64,000 bases of DNA, from positions 39,165,229 to 39,229,228 of the forward strand of contig CM049314.1 of assembly GCA_026874595.1 (NCBI GenBank). The letters run 5' to 3'. Below the pieces are notes generated by a model that had not been told where the DNA came from, searched no databases, and saw only the letters and a list, made by a program, of their open reading frames with translations. The DNA is from Sipunculus nudus. Lineage: Eukaryota > Annelida > Sipuncula > Golfingiida > Sipunculidae. Each line of letters opens with the position of its first letter. Position 1 is the first letter of the stretch. The translations under genes and the position numbers were made by a program. Below, one piece after another: positions 22,006 to 32,646 of the stretch.

Positions 22006-23472
22006 CTTCAATACTTGTAGACATTGTCTTTTCCTGGTGTTTTTCTGATCCAGTTGCCCTCTGACGGCCTTGGTCTCCAGTAAACTGAAAGATGCCTTCC
22101 AGTAGTCTCCCGATAACACCAGATGATACTTTTCAATGGGTAGGAACTCCGCCACATTATCGCTCAGTGACAGTTGGACCCCGTCAAGAGTGGGAACGTC
22201 AAATCGGCTCGTGTTTTGGTTCTCAATCGGTATAGCAAGACTGATGTCAATTTTTATGTGGAAAATGTGATCTGTACTCAGTTTTCTTATCTGGGCGACT
22301 CCCTTAGCAATACCGGTTTTTATGCATCCGAAACCGGAGGAACTGAAAGGATCATTCTTGTTGTTCAGGTAATTCTGGATAGCTTCTTTCTCTAGCTTCA
22401 TGTGCAAAGTGACAGCGGGTCCGCTACACGTTACCTGCACCTGCGCCAAGTCCTGCACGCCTCCAGAATTAGCAACCGCCGTAGTAATGGCATTCCGAAA
22501 TTCCTTTTGAACATGCCTTGGGTCAAGTGTGGCCTCGGTGCAACGCCCGCCACTTCTGCAGTTTTGACATTTTCGGCACAGCCATTGGTTGGGGACTTCT
22601 GTGAAATCGAGCTTAAAATAAGCTCTCGGTCTCACCTTCTCGTCTTTGAGAGGTTTGAACGTTTTCGGGAACAGTTTTTGTTTGACCTTCAGAAAGCTGC
22701 TGTGGAAAGCTTTCAGCTCATACACGAAGTCGAATTCATTGGGGTCGTTGATTTTCACTCCCTCATAGTAACTCCCGCACCGATGAAATTCACCATCAAA
22801 CTTCAGATTTGAACTGACCAAGTTGTCTTTGACGCTGTTCATGAAAGTTTCCACAATACCGGACACTTCTTCGTTCTCAATCCCGTAGACCACCCTTGCG
22901 TCCGTCAGTGCGAGGTGCTCTATCAGTCTACTGATGTATAAGGCATTTTTTAATCGATCCATTTTGTGCTCGGTATCGTCCTTGATTTTCTTGTACTCGT
23001 TTGGCGTTAGAGGTTTAATCTGTTCGGCAACTGCAGAGATTCCACGGTTCAGTGTAGTCCTCGGACACTCTGGACCCATGTGCAGTTTGACGAAATCGTT
23101 TTCTGTCTCATATCTTGCGGACTGTCTATTGGAGGCCCCGCTTTGGTCAGGCTGGACGCCCGGGTTTAGAGGTACAGGAGCGCTCCTGGTATATTTACGA
23201 GCTTGTCCACTTTGGGCGCTGGCTTTATGAGGTGCTGGTATGCTTCTGCTGGTGCCTTGGTCTTGCCAGCTTTTGGCACCGGGCGTTACATTTGCACGAT
23301 GAGGACGAATCCCATCGCCTGTGTTCTCGCTGTTTGGACTTGATTGTTCTGTCAGGGTGATATTTGTAAAGCCTTCTAATGATGACCATCTCGCAGGGGG
23401 CGCTGGTGTGTCTGAAGTTTCTCTTTTTACCTTCACTGGGAGAGGCGGGGGATCACGTGGGCCATCGGTTAC
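22006..23472 (-). CDS. cGLR: cGAS-like receptor, exon 2 (catalytic core)
   Basis: Innate-immune nucleotidyltransferase of the Mab21/cGAS family. These enzymes bind a foreign nucleic-acid or other ligand and make a cyclic dinucleotide that activates STING. The acceptor tttctcatag and donor AAG|GTAAAA give 489 codons, phase 0 at both ends. In whole-protein numbering, residues 21-150 are Pro/Ser/Lys-rich and disordered; the core starts near 180. GSYYEGVKINDPNEFDF (253-269) is the GS + E-x-D active site (E266, D268), nearly the vertebrate cGAS pattern. IDISLAI (428-434) supplies the third metal-binding Asp, D429. DYWKASFSLLE (476-486) is the conserved W(K/R)xSFS block. A CxxCxxCxxxxxC cluster (319-331) lies before D429, so it is not in the position of the vertebrate cGAS zinc thumb and may be a separate metal site. 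All catalytic residues are present, so an active enzyme is expected. Ligand and product cannot be read from sequence. Confidence 0.92.
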
Positions 23473-23876
23473 CTATGAGAAATAGAATTTATGAGGTAAT
23501 TAAATGGCACAATAAGCCCAAGTCTTTCTACTTAATATTTCGTTTTTCATAAAATGAGATTTAAACAGAAAGTTAAGGCCTGTAAACATTCAAATTGTGT
23601 CTTGGTGCGTCCGATGAGAATTACACAGGCAATCGTATAAATAGAAAATTCTTACTCGAAAACAATATACTTTTTATACACTTATCTGTAGAAAAAAACA
23701 TGTAACATTCCCTAGTGATGTTGAAACGAGAAGAGGTCTGACAAATCGAATAAGCGTAATTCCTTTTTTATGTAACACAAATTGATTTAAGGTTTCCTCC
23801 AAGGCATTTCTCAAAAACTTGAAACCGGTTTCGGATCGAGGAAACGATTCACTCTACCATAGGAGAACCAAAATGT

Positions 23877-23905
23877 CCCCCCCCCCCCCAAAAAAAAAAA
23901 AAAAA
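23877..23905. repeat. Poly-C/poly-A tract
   Basis: Thirteen C followed by sixteen A, within cGLR intron 1. Confidence 0.95.
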
Positions 23906-24546
23906 TATCCAACTCATCATTACGTGCATCAATTCGACAAGTAGAGCGAATTTGTTAACTATTCTACTACACTGTATCTGTTGGGGGTATGCTATATCGT
24001 CAACGTGGACATAAATCAGTTTTTAAGTAGTTAATCCAATAAATATTGCTTACAATAATATTATGACATTGTAAGGAATAACCTAACTGATGCTTAAATA
24101 TGGATGTCTGGCTGTTTTGAAGTTTTAAAATTGTTTAATAGCTTAGCTCACAGAAGGTAAAAACTTATTCAGGTTGAAAGTTATTGAAACTCTTGATGCC
24201 TCTGTTTCCTTCTCGTCCATTAAGCGTCCATAAAGAGAATCAAGTTTTGTGTAAAAGGATTAACTGATAGACAATCAATAGCGGCCCTTGATATCAATTT
24301 AGTTTCATGGTGTCACGGGTATTATGTGTTTAATGTCAACAATATGATACATTAGGTGCTCTACTTCTAATGGTGAACTGGCAAACTTGAGGGCACAATC
24401 AATCAAACCAGGATAAAGAGCGCTTCAGTATTTACACGCCACAACGTTTTATAAATGATAAATAAGTACATAAAAGGGTCAAAGGGATCATCGAAATCTG
24501 CTCAGGCTTGACTGTAAATCATTCAAAGAGACCTGTTTATATATAG

Positions 24547-24553
<7 letters not shown>

Positions 24554-24589
<36 letters not shown>

Positions 24590-24609
24590 ATACATATATA
24601 TATATATAC

Positions 24610-24648
<39 letters not shown>
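24554..24648. repeat. (TA)n tracts with TACA interruptions
   Basis: Compound TA/CATA microsatellite in cGLR intron 1, directly before the second copy of the dispersed repeat seen at 17710-18040. Confidence 0.9.
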
Positions 24649-24651
<3 letters not shown>

Positions 24652-24945
24652 TCAAGATATTATGATACCTGCTTATATTTCGTTATAGAGCTGGTTCGTA
24701 ACCTCTGTGCGCAAGTGGAAATAAACCTTCAATGGGCGCGATCAGTGGGAGAAAGCATTAACATAGCGCGCATGCCACCTGGTGGTACCTCACAAATCAA
24801 AATATTTCAAGCTTCCGAATGGCTTTACTTCTGTGTCTTTTCTTTTATATTCCTCCTCCTTGTTTATGGATGTCGCGCATGCTCGGGATCTGACCCCCTA
24901 ATTACGCAGGCCTGTTATTCGTGGACTGTGTTTACTCTCACATAG
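24649..24945 (+). repeat. Dispersed repeat following a (TA)n tract, copy 2
   Basis: Homologous in order to 17710-18040. A 76-codon open frame through it (24715-24945) is a property of the repeat and has no gene support. Confidence 0.6.
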
Positions 24946-25564
24946 AACGTGTACAACGTATAAAACATGTGAATAGGAGAAAATAAGTCCGTATTCCAGG
25001 ATGATTTGCTGGAAACCTTTTTTATTTAGCCAAAATTAAGCAGAATGTGAGATAATGGCATACTTTTGCAAATATTTATAAAGCCTCACAAATGGGTAGC
25101 AAACGTATTCTTTTATAACAAACATATCAAAGTGTCAAATGTGCTAATCAATGATTCCACTCTACGTTTGTCATGGGCCGTCTATGTCGCCACGCCTCGG
25201 GTAGTCCGTTACCTGTCTTGAAGCGTCTGGAAGGCCGGCAAGTATGTCCTAAGGGGGGTACTTTTCCTTTAAATCTTGAAAAAAATTTGAATTTTTTCGC
25301 GAAGGGGCTCTTACAAAGACCTCTATCTTAAAATACGCCAGTCTATGTGGACCATGTCAACTCAGCCATTCATGGCAAACCTGTCCTTGCAGCACGGAGA
25401 CGAGTTGGCCTGTGTCAACGCAAGAGCAATTTTATACTAACTTCTGTTAAGGGGCAGTTTTAGCGAACTGGTGCAATGTTCTATGTTGATAAGTGAATAC
25501 GCCTTATATTTGCATCTAGTATACGTGAACAGAATATAGATATGTGACCTTTGATCGTACTTAC

Positions 25565-25634
25565 CTGAACATCTTGGTGTTCGTCGACGTCAAAATCAAC
25601 AAGTTTGTGAAATGGGTTACTCATGGTTCATTAT
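25565..25634 (-). CDS. cGLR: cGAS-like receptor, first coding exon
   Basis: A strong acceptor (a run of T then ctatattacag) ends at 25635. Ten untranslated bases follow, then ATG at 25622-25624 encoding MSNPFHKLVDFDVDEHQDVQ, and a donor CAG|GTAAGT. Sixty coding bases, phase 0, join directly to exon 2 at 23472. The acceptor upstream of the ATG means a non-coding 5' exon lies further right, not located. The 20 residues are acidic and carry no recognised motif. The assignment rests on the matching phase, perfect splice sites and clean start. Confidence 0.75.
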
Positions 25635-26165
25635 CTGTAATATAGAAAAAAAATTACATGAACCAACACCATAGTCATATGTACTATAACATATGAAATA
25701 TATACACCACGCTAGCTAGACATTATGTAATAAGCAAATATGACATAACACACTGAGCCAACTTAATCACCTGTAATAAAGAAAATAAATCAGCATATGA
25801 TATAACACACCACCGATCATCATCGGTAACATAGAAAATATGAAATAACACAGTGTCAATCCCGCTGCTTTTGTTTAGTGGCCGAACATTCATCGTGTAG
25901 CGATATTATCGCCCTAATGTCGTTGCTAGTCTATCGCTTGGAGAATATTGATTATTGCCTCTGTCGGGAAGCCATGTGTTCATTCACATGCAATAATGAA
26001 TTGAAACTTATGAACTTTTCTGGGCATTTCGGGAATGGGCCAAGGATGAATCAATGAGATCTTAGGTCCGACCACCTGTTCAGGTCACAGTAAAGCGCCT
26101 AGCACCACGTAGTTTCAGTGTGTTCGCAGAGCGTTTAAGGAAAGTGTGCTCCCATGTCGGAGGCA

Positions 26166-26192
26166 TGTATCCATTAGAATACACGTTTCTAG
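26166..26192 (+). mobile_element. Helitron-like 3' terminus, copy 1
   Basis: Hairpin TGTATCC-atta-GAATACA (one mismatch), five bases ending TTT, then CTAG followed by T. Upstream about 150 bases (ctgggcatttcgggaatggg and following) are similar to the region before the copy at 32213. Confidence 0.55.
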
Positions 26193-26856
26193 TTATAAAT
26201 TACATTGTTGTTATCATTAAGTTTACCCAAAGGTATATGCATTACAAGTGATTTCTAGTTTGATAATCTCAATCCCTCTTCAATGTGGACAGTTGAGATG
26301 TGATGAAATACAAAAGAACACAGCCCTTACGTCCCATCCGTTTGTTTTTGTTTGTATTTGGTTCTGTTATGGGCAATCCCAGTTTTCTTCGTGGTGTTCC
26401 CAGTTGCACATAAGAGCTCTAGTTTTTTATAACAAATTATAAACCCGGTGATGCATCCAAGTCTTGTATTTATAACTGCATGTTTAAATATCGATCTTCG
26501 GTGAACAAATAACTCACAAGTGCAAAATTTAAACTGTCCGAAATAGTGTTGTACCGTCATCAAGATATTGACGATATCGCAGGTCGGCCATCTGTCACAT
26601 AAGGGAAATAGAAACCATTGTGGTGCATTTAACCGAAATATTTTGTTCTACTTCACATCAATCTCAATGCAATAAGATGTATAGGTAAGTTAAGGTTAAG
26701 ACTATGTAGTGGACAAATTATATCTAGATGCATTTGTTGAGAAATACTCAGACTTTCGTATAAAAATATGCTTTTTATGGTCACCAGTGAACAGATGTAC
26801 CACAGCTTAATGACGTTCAAGTGAAGTGGAATCAGGCGTGATGCTCTTGAGAGAAT

Positions 26857-26860
<4 letters not shown>

Positions 26861-26918
<58 letters not shown>
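26861..26918. repeat. (TA)n microsatellite
   Basis: About 29 TA units. Confidence 0.95.
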
Positions 26919-26923
<5 letters not shown>

Positions 26924-27034
26924 CATAAATACATACATACATTCATATAAACGGCTTCTGTGGCTTAGGGACAGAGCACAGGAATTAGCGTTACAAAAAT
27001 GTAGACGGTTATCTCCAACAAAAAATGTTTGATT

Positions 27035-27041
<7 letters not shown>

Positions 27042-27080
<39 letters not shown>
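27042..27080. repeat. (TA)n microsatellite
   Basis: About 19 TA units. Confidence 0.95.
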
Positions 27081-27083
<3 letters not shown>

Positions 27084-28262
27084 CCTCAATATATGCACAA
27101 TCGAGGTTCTTGATATGCCCAGGTTGCGGCCCTTAGATGCGCTTACGCATGTTTTGATGCTCTTACATATATGAGCTGAACTACAGCGGCAAGCGGCGCC
27201 CCTGTCATAGTATTGTTGTAGGGCCCAGTCCCGGGTGTGGTTGACACGATAAGATCGAGGCACACGAGGAATAGTTCAGCCAAATGTACAGAACCTATCA
27301 AATTATCAGGCAGCAGGTATTAATCGACATATTAAGTATCAACACATTTCTTAATAAACCCAATGATTGTAACAATTATTTTGTTAGACAATAAAAAATA
27401 CACTCACTTGTGAAAGGATTTCCGACAGTATGTGCATGCAGCGAGGACACCGCCCTGACAGGTTAGGCGCACTAAACCTATTTGAACACCGGGACCTTGT
27501 CACTGTAAGAACTAGGTCATATGTGGAAAGTACTTACTCCCAAGTACGTTTTATCACAAATGTGTCACGCAAGTCGTATATACATGTAGCACGAATAAGG
27601 AATACAGTCTGAACTGTGTTTCGATATGTACTTTGAGAAGATAAGAGATAAACAATAGTTACCTATATTAATAAACGATCGGGTCTTATATATATGTATA
27701 TAATAACGGATACGTGTCCTTAGTCACATCAACAAATTGCCGTTACGATTGATATAAATTTTTGTTTTCCGCCTTCAATACTTTCGTATATGTGTGTGTT
27801 TGTGTGTTGTTCATAATACAACTCATGTGGGAGTTGGCACGGGGGATCTCTCGGGTTAAAACAAAGAAGTTAGTGAGTGAGGTTTCAGCTATTCTCCTAC
27901 AAAGTAACGATGAAAGACATATGCTAGAGAGTGTTTAAATCTTAGTGTGTATGACATTATCTAAACATTTGTTTCTCTAAAATTACTGTTTTATCTGATA
28001 TACCATTTTCAGCTTATAAATCAAATTCTACACAAAATTCCTTTTTATTGTCTCCGGCAGGAGTGTATACTTTCATCTCCGTTTGTATGTTCATATTGAT
28101 GTTTGTGTTTTTGTTCATACCATAACTGCCAATGAAGACCGATTGGATTATGGTGTTGATGCGGCGCATCATCCGAATCCAGGAGCGCTATCAAGGAGTA
28201 GTTACAAATATGTAGCCAATCGTGCAAGAATATATTTGCCGACTAAGTAAATGGCGCAGGCT

Positions 28263-28289
28263 TGCATTCATTAGAATGCAGATTTCTGG
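28263..28289 (+). mobile_element. Helitron-like 3' terminus, copy 2
   Basis: Perfect 7-bp hairpin TGCATTC-atta-GAATGCA, spacer gattt, then CTGG followed by T. The sequence further upstream is not obviously alike in the other two copies. Confidence 0.5.
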
Positions 28290-29369
28290 TTAGTATAAGA
28301 GCCGCATGTTAGCCTCTGGTCCTTAAATGTCATTCAGACTATGTATTCTGTTTTTGTGTTTGTTTTTTTTTTTTTTGTTAAATAAGAATCCTTTGCTTGG
28401 TGTTATCAAATTACTTATCGAGGAACACACGCAAGGTGATTTTGGATCATATCCAATAGCAATCATGTCTTGTATTTGAAAAAAATAGCTAGTGTGTGTC
28501 CACATAAACGTAAAATAAAAGATTATAGTATGTTATGCCATCATTTACACATGTTTTTCCAGGATTCCTTAAAATACTTATGATTCCTTCAGTCTGTGGT
28601 AACTCACATGAAAACTATTTTAACTGTAATTTTATATATATATATATATTTATATATATGTGTGTGTGTGTGAGTGTGTGTGTGTGTGTGTATTGTCAAT
28701 CACAGTAAATAATTGCTTTGTTGTTATAGCGCACGTTATGCACAAATCTTGGATTTGCATGAGTTATTATAATGGTTGTACAATTACGGTAAGAAATAGG
28801 TTCATATTTTTATTTCTTGTTTCAGCCTATATAACATCGGAAGTAGTTTCATGTGACCGGTATATCATGCAGGGAAAAATCTACTCTGCTTGTATTCATC
28901 CGTAGCTACAGTAGAGTAAAAAGGTGCGCTATGTTTGTCCCTTTATGTCCCAGATAACATGTTTGCACAATGTCTTAAAATCTAGGTACCGATATTGACA
29001 CAAATAAAAGGGGTGTCTGTCTAGTGATAAATATACACTTCCTCGTAGTCAATGTGCTTTACAACTCTCAGAGCACTTGCTCCTATTTTTCAGAGTACCC
29101 CAGTTTTTTATTGTAATTTCTTGATATGATATTTTCATGTTTCCTAGGGTGTAGGACATGACAGAGCTATACCTCGGTAAGGTGGCCAAAGTTTAGGATA
29201 AGTGAAAACAGGGAAACCACTTGAATGTAGTGTGTTTTTTGTTTCCTCTGATAATTTTACACACATTTTGATACCAAATATTCTGCCGAGATATATAAAA
29301 ACCAGATTAAAAAAAAGGAAATCCTCCTATCACATTGTGTTATCCCTTCTCTGAGTATATTCAAACAGG

Positions 29370-29896
29370 CTCACCTGTCTACCTCACTCCCAGCCTGCCG
29401 CTCGTCTCCCTTTTTTTATAGACCTACCTCTTTATCGGTCTACCTGACTCCCCGCCTGTTTGTCATCTCCTTCAATTATAGACCTACCTCTTTACCTGTC
29501 TACCTCATTCCCCACCTGTCTGTCGTCACCCTTGATTATAGACCTACCTCTTTACCTGTCTACCTCATTCCCCACCTGTCTGTCGTCACCCTTGATTATA
29601 GACTTACCTCTTTACCTGTCTACCTCACTCTCCGCCTGCCTGTCGTCTCCCTTGATTATAGACCTACCTCTTTACCTGTCTACCATATTCCCCACCTGTC
29701 TGTCGTCACCCTTGATTATAGACCTACCTCTTTACCTGTCTACCTCACTCTCCGCCTGCCTGTCGTCTCCCTTGATTATAGACCTACCTCTTTACCTGTC
29801 TACCTCATTCCCCACCTGTCTGTCGTCACCCTTGATTATAGACCTACCTCTTTACCTGTCTACCTCACTCTCCGCCTGCCTGTCGTCTATATTGAT
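29370..29896 (+). repeat. 60-bp minisatellite, about 8 to 9 units
   Basis: The unit runs ctgtctgtcgtcacccttga, ttatagacctacctctttac, ctgtctacctcattccccac. Two variants (cattccccacctgtctgtcgtcaccc and cactctccgcctgcctgtcgtctccc) alternate in the distal half, giving a 120-bp higher-order period. Because 60 is a multiple of three, a repetitive frame stays open (29460-29963). I regard that as a by-product. Confidence 0.9.
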
Positions 29897-30429
29897 CATA
29901 AACACATCTCCCTTTATGCGTTTCCTCCCATGCTCTGTCTTGCTTTTTCAGTTTCAAGCTTGAATCGCCGTGATGAAAGATATGTTAATATCCCGTTTCT
30001 CAAAACTAAACATTCTAGTTCTTAGTTAAATTATTTTTACATTTTGTTATATCCGCAGAAATTCATTGACTCAAATTTTGCCTAGGCTTTATTTATATTC
30101 CGCTGCCAAGCAACAAGAGACGGTTATTGATCATTTACCCGGAGTAACGTGCATCCAGGTGTATGCAAGTCCATTTCCACACGCCTGTGTTTCATTTAAA
30201 AGGCTTGCCTTTCCTATGATTATTCGATCATTCCAATCAGTTCAAACATGTGTTTTATCTCATGAATGAGGAACATTTTTTTTTGCAGTTGTATATCATT
30301 TTAACATTTATGACAAAGAGTATCTGTCAATGTAATAAATCATTCATTTGTTACAGACCAGATTCAAATGTATTAAACAGAGTTATTTATACTCGTTTAT
30401 ACCCTGCAGTTTCTCATATATGTATTGAA

Positions 30430-30432
<3 letters not shown>

Positions 30433-30484
<52 letters not shown>
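30433..30484. repeat. (TA)n microsatellite
   Basis: About 26 TA units. The DNA on either side (29897-31178) shows no gene. Confidence 0.95.
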
Positions 30485-30487
<3 letters not shown>

Positions 30488-31178
30488 ATTTTATATCACT
30501 TTACAGCCACCTCTGTACTAAGGGTACCACCTATATATACGGCCACGTGCAGACAGTCCCTTGATCTTAGGCCCCGAAAACTATAACTTCCTACTAAGAG
30601 CACCTCTATATAGGTCTCCGTAATTCGTACGTTCTATATATAATTCAATGAAATAAGTGATATTAGATAAATTTGGATTTTGCATATTTAATATGCAAGT
30701 ATCTTGAACCACCCCTGGAATCACTTTGGCTTCAAATGTGTACTACATAAAAACCCTTGCAAATATGGTGTGATCATATGTTGCAATGATCTCCTGACCT
30801 AATCAAGAAAAAAAGCACAAATACATATAAAAATTTATCACGAAGTGAGGCAATGACCGCAGATGTATTGACATAACCTTATGCTTACACACAAACCACA
30901 TGCACATAACATCAGAAACAAACAGGCCCCAGCGTGAATACCGATCAATATCCCACTTACAATATCGACCGCATAAATTACCTCTTATCAGGCTTGTAAA
31001 TACAGATCTCTTCCTTATCAGATCGGCTCAGACCAATGTACACAACAGCAAGGTGAAGACGTCAGGGGCGGATTTATTGCTTAAAATATTGGATATGTAT
31101 AGAATACGCTTAATGATTAAACACAGCGCCGGATTTTGTCCTTTAGCGCCAGTGGTTTAAATTTGTCAATTTTTCTGG

Positions 31179-31248
31179 GGGGGGGGGGGGGGGGGGAGTG
31201 GTTGACTCGCGGGCTCTGGAGGGAATATATATATATATATATATATAC
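31179..31248. repeat. Poly-G run and (TA)n tract
   Basis: Nineteen G residues at 31179-31197, then TA repeats at 31225-31248. Further G or C runs occur at 31491-31500, 31869-31880 and 31997-32011. Confidence 0.9.
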
Positions 31249-32212
31249 CTTTTACTGTGTGGCACATTTCAAATCTATTTTAAATAAGTATAAGATTATA
31301 AAAAAAAATAGGTGTTGTTTCCTAATTCCAATACAGGTAAATTCTAGCTTTAGATATATATCAGTTCATATTAATCTCTGTAAATGGGACCAAAGTGTAT
31401 AATTATAATTATTAATGTATTTCATTTTAAATATATAAATATTTTTCTCGGAATATCAGAGGATATGATTACATTGGCCACCCACTCACGCCCCCCCCCC
31501 GCTAAAAAAGTAGTTGGATATATACCCCCGTCCCTCCTGTACGCCCCTGATTTCTCGGATATACCTCATAATGAGGGAGTAATGTACAAAGCCTGCTAGC
31601 ACACCCCGCATACTTGTTTACCTGTACCAGAGTGATGATCCCCCCCCCCTTTCAAAGATCCAGGATCCACCCCTGGACATGTCACTCATCGTGTACGACT
31701 AACGTTTCCCCAAAACATAGATTCCTATAGAACTGCTCTCGGGTCAAATACGAAGCACCTAATTGTCAAGAGAGGAGAGAGAGGTCTCTTTCAGATTACG
31801 CGAACAACACGTATTCATATTGATATCATTGTTCTCATACAGAGTATCTTTAACATTTAAGTCACAGTGGGGGGGGGGGGCTTACAGAGTTAATGGATCT
31901 ATTTTTTTTTTTTTCCATATCTATATCAAGATTTTATAGGGGTAGGGGATGGTGACTTTTCATAAAACCATTGACTAAATCTCTGCTCCTTCTCTCCCCC
32001 CCCCCCCCCCCGGAAGGTATGCTTTTACCTCGCTCTTATTTGTGCTTGTGAATGTGTGTTTGTCCTCAACAAAACTCAAGCATTCATGAACGGAATCTCA
32101 TGATATTTTCAGGGCATCGGGGAATGGGCTATTGAATAATCGAACAATCGTTTACACGGGCCAGGGACTGTCCCAAAATTATAGCCATCCCGTCCTCCAT
32201 ATGGTGTAGGCT

Positions 32213-32239
32213 TGCATTCCTTAGAATGCATATTTCTAG
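32213..32239 (+). mobile_element. Helitron-like 3' terminus, copy 3
   Basis: Perfect hairpin TGCATTC-ctta-GAATGCA, spacer tattt, then CTAG followed by T. The upstream sequence (cagggcatcggggaatgggc and following) matches that upstream of copy 1. Confidence 0.55.
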
Positions 32240-32567
32240 TTATTTATTTTTTGTCCTGTCCGTGTTTGCGATCGATCCCCAATATACCCGATTTTTCATA
32301 GTGAGCTTTTCTTAGTTTATTAGTCACAGATGTCATGTTTGCATCTGAATCTATATTTGATATTGACATAATTTTCAATTTGTAACAAGGGAAGCTTTAG
32401 GGTGATCGCTTGGCTTATGTAGATCTCTATTTGGTATTGGGAGGGTTCATATTTTTGTAAAATGGTTATCACTTTATATTTATTGAGATGAATGTGGTGA
32501 TATTCCGTACGAAATTAGTTTATATTTTAGCTGCAAATGGCGTTAGAGAACACACATATGTATAGTG

Positions 32568-32570
<3 letters not shown>

Positions 32571-32643
<73 letters not shown>
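32571..32643. repeat. (TA)n-(GA)n compound microsatellite
   Basis: TA run to 32605, then a GA run. Confidence 0.95.

Positions 32644-32646
<3 letters not shown>

Larger units (their letters stand above)
25635..29369. other. Non-coding stretch
   Basis: Upstream flank and 5' UTR region of the cGLR gene, then anonymous DNA. It holds Helitron-like ends (26166-26192, 28263-28289), TA tracts (26861-26918, 27042-27080, 28633-28656) and a GT run (28658-28691). No exon-like frame was recognised. Confidence 0.5.

Noticed and set aside
22402-22812. 136-codon plus-strand frame
   Set aside because: Antisense shadow of the cGLR catalytic exon, whose conserved motifs and splice sites are on the minus strand.
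24715-24945. 76-codon plus-strand frame with a hydrophobic segment
   Set aside because: Lies wholly in a dispersed repeat also present at 17710-18040, where the frame is not kept.
29460-29963. 167-codon repetitive frame, or a CRISPR-like array
   Set aside because: It is a 60-bp minisatellite with no unique spacers; the frame stays open only because the period is divisible by three. CRISPR does not apply to an animal genome.
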